Part shown: one piece after another, positions 35,664-42,974 of the stretch | Position numbering within the stretch: the stretch's first letter is position 1 | Layout: the number at the start of each line of letters is the position of its first letter | Source of the DNA: Parapedobacter sp051400755 | GTDB lineage: Bacteria > Bacteroidota > Bacteroidia > Sphingobacteriales > Sphingobacteriaceae | DNA: 64,000 nt | Assembly: GCF_051400755.1 (NCBI RefSeq) | Contig: NZ_JBLFFL010000003.1 | Span: 676,875 to 740,874, forward strand | Direction: 5' to 3' | The notes under the pieces: generated by a model | Told to the model about the DNA's origin: nothing | Database searches by the model: none | The model's input: the letters and a program-made list of their open reading frames with translations, nothing else | Translations under genes and position numbers: made by a program

Positions 35664-36372
35664 ATTCAGGAAAGAGCGCAAATTCAAGCGTTGGGCAAAA
35701 ATGGCCGTGCAATTCACCCGTTTGGGCAAGGAAATCGCGATATCGGTCAAAGAAGGCGGACCTAATCCGGAGGGAAACTCGCGGCTCCGCACCGCCATTC
35801 AGAACGCCAAGGCCGTAAACATGCCCAAGGACCGCATCGAAGCGGCGATCAAAAGGGCATCAGACAAGGACGCCAAAGGATATGAAGAGCACGTATACGA
35901 AGGATATGGTCCGCATGGTGTACCCATCCTGATCGAAACTGCCACCGACAATACCAACCGGACAGTAGCCAATATCCGCAGTTATTTCAGCAAATCAGGC
36001 GGCACACTGGGCAAAACCGGTTCCCTTGACTTCATTTTTCAACGCAAATCGATTTTCCGTTTTAACGCGGCCGAAGAGGTGGATTTGGAAGAACTGGAAC
36101 TCGAGCTCATTGATGGTGGCTTGGAAGAGCTCTACGTAGAAGCCGATGAAGAAGGAAACGATATCGTCGTTGCACAAACGTCTTTCGAGGACTTCGGCAA
36201 TATGCAGCGGCTACTCGAGGAAAAGGGTATCGAAGTGAAGAGTGCTAATTTGGAACGCATTGCCCTATCAAGCACCGATGTGTCCGAGGAAGACGCCGCT
36301 GACGTGCTGAAGCTCATCGACAAGATCGAGGAAGATGACGATGTGCAGGCGGTATACCACAACATGGCCTAA
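35647..36372 (+). CDS. YebC/PmpR (TACO1-like) family protein
   Basis: The 241-residue protein matches the YebC family along its length: MGRAFEFRKERKFKRWAKMAVQFTRLGKEI at the start, GGPNPEGNSRLRTAIQNAKAVNMPKDRIEAAIKRA, YEGYGPHGVPILIETATDNTNRTVANIR and GTLGKTGSLDFIF. Members act as DNA-binding regulators or help translation of proline stretches in the cytoplasm; which one applies is not known. It starts inside the end of the preceding gene and its stop overlaps the next start by one base (TAATG), so three genes are coupled. Confidence 0.95.
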   Translation: MGRAFEFRKERKFKRWAKMAVQFTRLGKEIAISVKEGGPNPEGNSRLRTAIQNAKAVNMPKDRIEAAIKRASDKDAKGYEEHVYEGYGPHGVPILIETATDNTNRTVANIRSYFSKSGGTLGKTGSLDFIFQRKSIFRFNAAEEVDLEELELELIDGGLEELYVEADEEGNDIVVAQTSFEDFGNMQRLLEEKGIEVKSANLERIALSSTDVSEEDAADVLKLIDKIEEDDDVQAVYHNMA

Positions 36373-37025
36373 TGACGTTTGAGGAATTTTTTGCTAAAAA
36401 GCGAATCGATCTGGCGCAACTGCAACGCGCCAAACCCGATTTGTACGAAGAATTCCGCAGCCATTACAGCCAAATGGGTGAAAAAAGTTTTGACCATACC
36501 AAAAAATACTGGTTCAACCGGCTACGCAAAGACTACCTATTGGAGGAAGTAGAACCGCCTGTGGTTACGAAGACGGCACCTGACCCCGCACCGAAAAGTG
36601 ATACCCCTATGCCTACCACGACGACGGCAAAACCGACGGGATTATCTTCGATGAGCCCTTCGGGGTTCAAACCACGGTTTAAGGCCGCGACAACCAAACC
36701 TGCTCAGGCATCCGACCTACCTGGGGAACGTCCGGCCGAGGCCAACGCATCCTTGGAAGAAACGGCGAAGAAAGCAGCTCCTCCACCCACAGGTTTCAAA
36801 CCACGGTTTAAGGCAGGCGTGACGCCACCGGCGAAAGCTGATGAGGAAAAACCGGCTGACGAGCAAAAGCCAGCAACCAACGATGGCGAGATATCGGCAT
36901 CCAACGAGCCCTCGGTACCAGATGAAACCACGGAAAAAGCCGCCCCACCTGCCAAGCCCATGGGTTTCAAACCCCGGTTCAAACCCGGCACCACGGGCGT
37001 CAAGAAAGATAAACCCGAAGAATAA
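36372..37025 (+). CDS. Hypothetical protein with three GFKPRFK motifs
   Basis: The 217-residue protein has a folded helical N-terminus (1-55: MTFEEFFAKKRIDLAQL...KKYWFNRLRKDYLLEE) followed by a long Pro/Ala/Lys/Thr-rich disordered region. Within it the motif GFKPRFK occurs three times (residues about 98, 141 and 198), each preceded by a Pro/Ser-rich stretch and each followed by a small or Pro residue. It has no signal peptide. Translation is coupled to the YebC-family gene (TAATG). No family function is recognised. It converges on the eCIS ATPase gene with a 2-bp gap. Confidence 0.75.
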   Translation: MTFEEFFAKKRIDLAQLQRAKPDLYEEFRSHYSQMGEKSFDHTKKYWFNRLRKDYLLEEVEPPVVTKTAPDPAPKSDTPMPTTTTAKPTGLSSMSPSGFKPRFKAATTKPAQASDLPGERPAEANASLEETAKKAAPPPTGFKPRFKAGVTPPAKADEEKPADEQKPATNDGEISASNEPSVPDETTEKAAPPAKPMGFKPRFKPGTTGVKKDKPEE

Positions 37026-37027
37026 GC

Positions 37028-38353
37028 CTATTTGAACACCCGATCTTCCTTGTCAAATTCCCTGCGGATACCCCCGAGGATGTCTTCCTTATCCATGCCG
37101 CCATTTTGACGGGAAAACGCTTTCAGCGAAGCATAATGCACCGCCTGCACGATGGATGAACCGCTCAGCTCATACCTTTCGGCCATTTCCCGGAGCAAGG
37201 CACCATTGCCCAACCCTGCTTTTGCAGGCAGGATGGTTTGCCAGAGTTTGAGGCGCTCAGCGACCGTTGGCACGGGGAAATGAATGATGGCATTGAACCG
37301 GCGGACGAATGCTTTATCGATGTTGTTCTTGAAATTGGACGCCAGGATGACCAACCCAGGGAAATCTTCCACCCGCTGCAACAGATAGGAGACCTCTTGA
37401 TTGGCATACCGGTCATGCGCACTCTGCACATTGGAGCGCTTGCCGAATAAGGCATCGGCTTCATCGAAAAACAATATCCTATCACGGTTTTCGGCACGCT
37501 GAAAAACCTTCTCGAGATTCTTTTCCGTCTCGCCGATGTATTTAGATACCACCTGTGACAGGTCGATGCGGAAGACCTCGCGATCAAACTCCTTGCCCAG
37601 CAAGGTGGCCGTCAGTGTTTTCCCCGTGCCCGGAGGCCCATAGAACAACGCCCGGTATCCGGGTTTGATGACCTTCTGCAGCGCCCACTGGTTAATCAGT
37701 GCCGTATTAAACCGGAGCCAAGTTTTGATATCATCCAGTTGATCACGCGTTTTATCGGCAATCACCAGGTGCTCCCAATCGAGCAACGTGCTTACCCGCT
37801 TGGCCGGAAAATCCGGCCCAAAAGCCGGCGGCTGCTCTTTGCCCAGCAGCAATTTGAACAGCCACTCCTGCGCAATAACCAATCGACCGCTCATGGGCGG
37901 TTCGCCTTCTTTCACCGGCTCCAGGTATAAAATACCATCCCTCACCAGTCTGCTTTCGCCCATCAGCAAGCGCTGGATTTCCAGCCGTTTTTCCAAGTCG
38001 TCTCCGGCGATGATAAATAATGCCGTTTCACCCGTAGGCAGGAAACCCCGGTGGTTGCCTGCATTTTTTACTCCACCCAATTCGATGATGTCGCCACCAT
38101 TGGGCAGAAATTCCTGGATGATGCGATCATAGAAGGCGGGCTGGAGATAAGGCATAATAACTGACAGCAATAAAAGTTCTTCTGATGCCGAGATACCGGG
38201 ATAAATAATAAAATCAGGCTCCTCCTCCATGTCCTCTCCAGGGGCATGTGGTGTATGGCCGCTTAGAAGCAACACACCGAGTCTTTCCCAAAGCAGTTTT
38301 TCGAGCTTTTTTGACCTGTTACAGATTGCACGTATATCGGTTTTCATATCCAT
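37028..38353 (-). CDS. AAA+ ATPase of the eCIS (Afp15/Pvc15-like)
   Basis: The 441-residue protein has an N-terminal about 200-residue helical domain and one AAA+ domain with Walker A GPPGTGKT at 239-246, Walker B ILFFDEAD at 293-300, sensor ILASNFKNNIDKAFVRRF, and a C-terminal lid. An AAA+ ATPase with this layout is a constant member of eCIS loci; it is needed for particle assembly or cargo loading. It is the last gene of the 19-gene operon, 19 bp after the nuclease-type cargo gene. In the Afp order it would lie between tape measure and Afp16, so the order here differs. Confidence 0.9.
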   Translation of the reverse strand: MDMKTDIRAICNRSKKLEKLLWERLGVLLLSGHTPHAPGEDMEEEPDFIIYPGISASEELLLLSVIMPYLQPAFYDRIIQEFLPNGGDIIELGGVKNAGNHRGFLPTGETALFIIAGDDLEKRLEIQRLLMGESRLVRDGILYLEPVKEGEPPMSGRLVIAQEWLFKLLLGKEQPPAFGPDFPAKRVSTLLDWEHLVIADKTRDQLDDIKTWLRFNTALINQWALQKVIKPGYRALFYGPPGTGKTLTATLLGKEFDREVFRIDLSQVVSKYIGETEKNLEKVFQRAENRDRILFFDEADALFGKRSNVQSAHDRYANQEVSYLLQRVEDFPGLVILASNFKNNIDKAFVRRFNAIIHFPVPTVAERLKLWQTILPAKAGLGNGALLREMAERYELSGSSIVQAVHYASLKAFSRQNGGMDKEDILGGIRREFDKEDRVFK

Positions 38354-38372
38354 TAAGTCAACTTATTGGTCC

Positions 38373-40766
38373 TTATTCTTTATATTTAACAAACGCCTTA
38401 GGAATACCCCGTTCTTCCATGGTCTTATAAACGATTGCCTTAATCTCCTCAACGTCAAGCAATGCAGATGGCTTTTTGAGCTTAGCTTTCTTCGCTGCTT
38501 CGGCATCTTTTAGCCGTTTGACGATCAGCTTATTGTATTCATCCGCCCATTGCTTCCTTGCCAATTTCCAATCCCCGCCGCCGTGTTGAGCCTGATGTTC
38601 AGCTTTGTCAAGTTTTACGGTAAAATTATCAATATCGTTATTCCCCTTCATTCCCCGTTTCTCGAACCATGCACGCATTTCCTGTGGGAATACATGGTGT
38701 TTATCCAAGTTAAACATCCCGGCTCCCTGAGCGTTCCGGTCGTTGATCCCCTTATTTTCCGCATTTAGATCATCCAAGGTCTCGCCCTTTGCTCCTGGCA
38801 CATTGCTGTCATTCGCAAAGCCTTCATGAAAGTCGGGGTCGTTCTCAAATGGTGTCTTCTTCGCGTTAGCGGCTTTAGCCGGTCCGCCGCCGGGCGCATC
38901 GACAGCCAAGCCGTCATACTCTTTTCGAAGCAGTTCTATTTTTCTATCTAAGTCTTTTGAATCCGTGGCCTGATGAAAATAGTTTCGCAGCTTGTCATAG
39001 TCAATATTAATGTGATTTGCCTCCGCTTTACTTAGCAGGCCTTCCACCTCATTAATTTGCTTAGATGACAAAAAATCCTTATAACAAGGTGATGCACATT
39101 TTTTCAGCGCCTTTGCCGCGCGCTTACTATCCGTCAGCGAATCCAGCACAGGTGCCTTTGCCGGATCCCGCAGCATCTTCCGGGTTTCGCCTGTCATTTC
39201 TCCCAAGTCGTCTATTTTTTTCTCCACCTTGCCTAATTTGGGCAAATCGATCTTGCCTTTAGCGGGCACATTATCCAACTTTGGTCCTACTTTGGTCATG
39301 ATCTTTTTCAGTGCGGGCAGCGCGTCCAATACCTTATTTACTTTTCCCACATGCCTTGCCGCACCTGCGCCAGCGGTGAAGAACATAATCACGATTTCGA
39401 ATACCAGCATGCCCACGATTTCACCAAAGAATTTCCATTTCTGGTAGGGATTGGGATTATTCCAGGCCGCCTTGAAATCCTTAACGATACCTTCAGCAAA
39501 GCCTTTGATCATCTCCCAGATCACGGACCACCCATTTTCTTTGATTTGCTTGTATAACTCATATGCCTGATTGAGCAGTTCGCCGGTAACAATGCTTTTG
39601 ATGAGATCCCACAGCCCTTTAATGGTATCCCATGCGGCCTTGAAGAATCCAGTAACAATTCCTTCCAGAAACCCTTCAATACTGCGGGCAAACGTGATTG
39701 CCGTATTTTTCCATTCTGGGCGCACACCCACTTGACCCTCGGCACGCAAATAATCGATGTAAGCCACCGTGGGGAAGCGGATTTCGCGGCCGGCATATAA
39801 CTTGATGGTTTTATAGATGTCCCTTGATTTAGCAAAATCCGAATCAAATATATCTTTCCACGATCCGGTGTCTCCCTCGAAATAAATAGCCGGATTCCCT
39901 TCATTTAAAATGGAAAACGCGTGTACAATGGTGCGCCTGTCATTGCCCGTAGTGTAGGGGTATTCCTTGTAAATCTCCTTCACCAATGGCTCCAGCATGT
40001 CTCCAGGCTTTGTCGTATAGGTTAATAAGGTTACCGCATCCTTTGTCTTATCCTTTTCTGATACCCGCTTGACAAATTGTTCCTGTATCCACCCTTCATA
40101 CTGATCGCTGCCGATCTGAATTTTGACCCAACCAACGTTATCGACATTGCCCCTGGCAATCATAACCAGTTCGGTACCCTTCTTAAAAACCTTGGCTGCT
40201 ATGCCGATTTTACCCACATAGTCACAATCGGCCACGTCTGGCGTGGTATGCAGCCTGATTCCCTTGGGCGCGGTAACCTCACCGGGAGTCATCTCGCTGT
40301 TTCCGACATATTCGGTGTCAGCACGGCAAACCTGTTGTTCGGCAGGTATCTCCTCCTCCTGCTCGGCAACGCAGCCCTTGAACCTGCCCTTCCAATCGGG
40401 CAGCAGATAATCGTAGTACACGTCAAATGTAAAATCCTCCGACAATGACACGTCGATACCCTGCCCTCCATACAACTCTTGATCTATTTCGTACGCACTA
40501 ACCGCCGTGTTGAGCAGCCGTGCACGGGGTGGGCACGCTGGGATCACCTCTACGACGTCCCAAAGTATCGACGTTGACCCGGTCTGTGTATCAGGTGTCC
40601 GCTGAATTGATCTGCGGCGCACGCCACCGGTTTGCTGCTCATAACGGCCGTTTAGAGCATTGACAGTGAGCTTGGGTTGAAAAAAAGGGCTATTATCTCC
40701 TGTTTTCGATTTGCTCCCCGTCTTTTGGCCGACTTTATTGGCTGAAGTCTGGGCAAGCATATTCAT
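38373..40766 (-). CDS. Candidate eCIS cargo with C-terminal HNH/EndoVII-like (DUF2380-like) nuclease domain
   Basis: The 797-residue protein starts with a leader (FFQPKLTV at 28-35, RYEQ at 41-44) shared with the DUF4157 protein two genes upstream. Then come an SH3-like domain (about 165-235), a LysM-like region (about 245-335), amphipathic Trp-rich helices (about 355-440), a hydrophobic stretch (about 447-470) and a helical pre-toxin region with CASPC (557-561). The C-terminus has LDKHHVFPQEMRAWFEKRG (688-705), IDNFTVKLDKAEHQ (712-725) and HGGGDW (728-733): the His-His plus distal His pattern of DUF2380-type HNH/EndoVII-fold nucleases. The start overlaps the preceding gene (ATGA). No immunity gene is recognised. 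Confidence 0.75.
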   Translation of the reverse strand: MNMLAQTSANKVGQKTGSKSKTGDNSPFFQPKLTVNALNGRYEQQTGGVRRRSIQRTPDTQTGSTSILWDVVEVIPACPPRARLLNTAVSAYEIDQELYGGQGIDVSLSEDFTFDVYYDYLLPDWKGRFKGCVAEQEEEIPAEQQVCRADTEYVGNSEMTPGEVTAPKGIRLHTTPDVADCDYVGKIGIAAKVFKKGTELVMIARGNVDNVGWVKIQIGSDQYEGWIQEQFVKRVSEKDKTKDAVTLLTYTTKPGDMLEPLVKEIYKEYPYTTGNDRRTIVHAFSILNEGNPAIYFEGDTGSWKDIFDSDFAKSRDIYKTIKLYAGREIRFPTVAYIDYLRAEGQVGVRPEWKNTAITFARSIEGFLEGIVTGFFKAAWDTIKGLWDLIKSIVTGELLNQAYELYKQIKENGWSVIWEMIKGFAEGIVKDFKAAWNNPNPYQKWKFFGEIVGMLVFEIVIMFFTAGAGAARHVGKVNKVLDALPALKKIMTKVGPKLDNVPAKGKIDLPKLGKVEKKIDDLGEMTGETRKMLRDPAKAPVLDSLTDSKRAAKALKKCASPCYKDFLSSKQINEVEGLLSKAEANHINIDYDKLRNYFHQATDSKDLDRKIELLRKEYDGLAVDAPGGGPAKAANAKKTPFENDPDFHEGFANDSNVPGAKGETLDDLNAENKGINDRNAQGAGMFNLDKHHVFPQEMRAWFEKRGMKGNNDIDNFTVKLDKAEHQAQHGGGDWKLARKQWADEYNKLIVKRLKDAEAAKKAKLKKPSALLDVEEIKAIVYKTMEERGIPKAFVKYKE
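40635..40684 (-). repeat. Leader-coding repeat, copy in the nuclease cargo gene
   Basis: This 50-bp stretch is identical at 44 positions to 42835-42884. It encodes the FFQPKLTV...RYEQ leader. The sequences on both sides differ fully, so the repeat is a cassette boundary and not part of a whole-gene duplication. Confidence 0.8.
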
Positions 40767-41398
40767 GGTCCGTCCGCGTTTTGAATCAATGAATCAGACC
40801 GCGTGACATACCGGCGCAGCCGCACATTATTGGCGGCATCATTGACCAAGCGGTCTTTAGAAATACGCAAAATCTCCAAGTTATCGGTTGTGGGCATTTG
40901 TGTTGCCTGCTGCAGCTTCCGTTGGATATCCTGCGTGACGGTAATGGTGCTTTTCAACTCGTCGGCCCCAACTTTGGCTTTTGCCTCATCCGGAATCTTA
41001 TCGATGGTTTGCAGGGCTTCCCTATCTTTCCCCAATAGGTACTTGCCCCTGGCAATGTTCATCAAAGACTCGGGATTTTGCACTCCACTGGTTTCCAACA
41101 CTTCGATGTTGGCCTCCAACGCCTTTTGGTTTTCCTGATCTGCCGGATCCGTCTGATAGTTGCGCAAATTGTTTTCCAGCGCAACGCCGGCCGCATTGAT
41201 CTGGATCTTGGCGACGGATGGCCAGCCAAGCATCACAACAGGGATAGTGAAAAATAGCAACAGCGGCTTTAGTGGCCTTTTCCGTAGCGCAAACAGCACG
41301 ACAAGAAAAAGCAAAACCATGAAAAGAAGCGCACCGAAGGCAAACATGGCAACCTCATGAAGTTGCAAACCATCGGTAAGTTGTTCCCAATTTGTCAT
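40763..41398 (-). CDS. Hypothetical eCIS-linked membrane protein with TPR-like soluble part
   Basis: From the ATG at 41398 the protein has 211 residues; an in-frame ATG at 41431 would add eleven residues. Two membrane helices (about 18-40 and 47-67 of this form) are joined by a short basic loop (RKRPLKP). The rest (about 75-211) is helical and polar, with a TPR-like segment (SLMNIARGKYLLGKDREALQTIDKIP). It overlaps the nuclease gene start by 4 bp (ATGA) and follows the DUF4157 gene by 53 bp. A role as cargo chaperone, anchor or immunity-like protector is possible from position alone. No family is recognised. Confidence 0.65.
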   Translation of the reverse strand: MTNWEQLTDGLQLHEVAMFAFGALLFMVLLFLVVLFALRKRPLKPLLLFFTIPVVMLGWPSVAKIQINAAGVALENNLRNYQTDPADQENQKALEANIEVLETSGVQNPESLMNIARGKYLLGKDREALQTIDKIPDEAKAKVGADELKSTITVTQDIQRKLQQATQMPTTDNLEILRISKDRLVNDAANNVRLRRYVTRSDSLIQNADGP

Positions 41399-41451
41399 CG
41401 CTGCTATTATTAAACTATATTTATAATACAAAGGCTGGCTTCATGACGTTA

Positions 41452-42945
41452 TCACGCAGGATTGTGTACAGCAGGGGGAGCACAACAACCCCATCTTCCG
41501 CCTACTCTTCTGCGAGCAGCCACATATCCTAAAAAGTCATCGCCCGGATCTGCGAGTGTAGCCCTCAGAATCCCTGCATCTGCCACGCTTCCGGCTACAA
41601 AGGCGGCGGGTAATGTCTTTGTGGTGTAGATTGTTCCACGCATTTCCCATGTGCCCATTGATCCCGGCAAAAGCGGACGGGTAAACATATCGTTTACACC
41701 CGAAATCATCGGTCTTACGTTTCCTAAACCATCTACCCGCCAAGCCTCCCAGTATCTTCTAATGGGCATCCAACCCGTATAGGCTGTGCCATCGCACATC
41801 TGTCCGTTGAACGCGTTGTCTATCCGTTGAATAATAAATCCATTTCGGAGTGTCGTCCGGAACGCAACCTGCCAATTGAATTCAAAAGGCAAACCGGGCG
41901 CACATACCTCATAGGTACGCGGCACGACATCAACGGTGGTCACCACATTGTCCACATCCAGCGTGTCCGCTTCTTCATCAGCTCCCTCTGCCCTCAATTC
42001 CGCCAGCAGTGTGCCTGTGGTTTCGGCTCCCATCTTACCGTCTGGATCCAAATCGTACATGACCTGCCAGGCTACCAATGCTTCAACGAAATCGGCATCA
42101 ATAACGGCCGGATACTTAGGAATACCCAGCACATCGCGTACATTCATGATATTATATGGATCATGAAACCTACGTTCATTATAAGCGATTGCTTCATTGA
42201 TTTCCTCGGCTGTGAGCGCTACGGGTTCCTCATCGGGATTGGGCGGTTCTATTGCCAAATCGCACTGGACAATCTGCCCGCCAATTCCTCTTTCAGCATA
42301 AAGGTCTTCTGCCAATCCTCCGTCTCCTCCCTGCTGCACCACATGCGTGAGTTCATGTGCTAACAACCGTCGGCCGTGCTCCGACCCGGGCTGGTATTGT
42401 CCGGCGTTGAACACGATGTTGTCTCCGGTGGTGTAGGCCCGTGCGTTGATGCGCTGTGCCGATTGTGCCGCGCCGCCATCCGCGTGGATGCGTACATTCG
42501 AAAAATCGCGGTTGAAGCGGGATTCGAAGAAACTCCGCTCGGCCTGGGGCAAAGCTTGTCCCCGCCCGCCCAGCGAGGATACATAGTTTTCGAAGCCTTC
42601 ATCCACTTGTGGTGCAGCGGTGCCATTTTCTTTGCGATGGACGTGTTCTTCTTCCTCGCATTTCGCACATTTACGCTGCACACGCTCCCCCGTTTGCAGT
42701 TGTTGTCGCTTTTCCTCTTCCTCGCAATGCTTGCATTTGCGTTGCACAGGCGTAACCGCAGGGCTCAAAAAACGGGCGTCTCCCGATAGCGGCCCCGCCA
42801 TCCGCATCACCCGGTCGGCCATGGCATCGGCTTCCTGCTCATAACGGTCGTTCGGAGCGCTGACAGTGAGCTTGGGTTGGAAAAACACACCCTTACCTGC
42901 TGTGGCACCAGTTGGTTTCGTTTGCGGTATTTTGGTATTCAACAT
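41452..42945 (-). CDS. DUF4157 protein, candidate eCIS cargo
   Basis: The 497-residue protein begins with the leader FFQPKLTVSAPNDRYEQEADAMADRV (21-46). Two Cys modules follow, CKHCEEEE at 71-78 and CAKCEEEE at 93-100. The DUF4157 domain (about 136-205) includes FNRDFSNVRIHADGGA and the metallopeptidase motif HELTH at 197-201. Next is a peptidoglycan-binding-like segment (about 262-318, AVIDADFVEALVAWQ...DGKMGAETTGTLLAEL) and an unrecognised C-terminal domain (about 340-497) ending in a Cys pair. DUF4157 proteins are common companions of eCIS and other toxin loci; the HExxH motif suggests zinc-protease activity, maybe self-processing. Confidence 0.85.
   Translation of the reverse strand: MLNTKIPQTKPTGATAGKGVFFQPKLTVSAPNDRYEQEADAMADRVMRMAGPLSGDARFLSPAVTPVQRKCKHCEEEEKRQQLQTGERVQRKCAKCEEEEHVHRKENGTAAPQVDEGFENYVSSLGGRGQALPQAERSFFESRFNRDFSNVRIHADGGAAQSAQRINARAYTTGDNIVFNAGQYQPGSEHGRRLLAHELTHVVQQGGDGGLAEDLYAERGIGGQIVQCDLAIEPPNPDEEPVALTAEEINEAIAYNERRFHDPYNIMNVRDVLGIPKYPAVIDADFVEALVAWQVMYDLDPDGKMGAETTGTLLAELRAEGADEEADTLDVDNVVTTVDVVPRTYEVCAPGLPFEFNWQVAFRTTLRNGFIIQRIDNAFNGQMCDGTAYTGWMPIRRYWEAWRVDGLGNVRPMISGVNDMFTRPLLPGSMGTWEMRGTIYTTKTLPAAFVAGSVADAGILRATLADPGDDFLGYVAARRRVGGRWGCCAPPAVHNPA
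42835..42884 (-). repeat. Leader-coding repeat, copy in the DUF4157 gene
   Basis: Partner of 40635-40684 (44 of 50 bases identical). It encodes the same leader residues in the same frame. Confidence 0.8.
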
Positions 42946-42974
42946 GATTGTTTATGATATATAGGGTCTTATCA

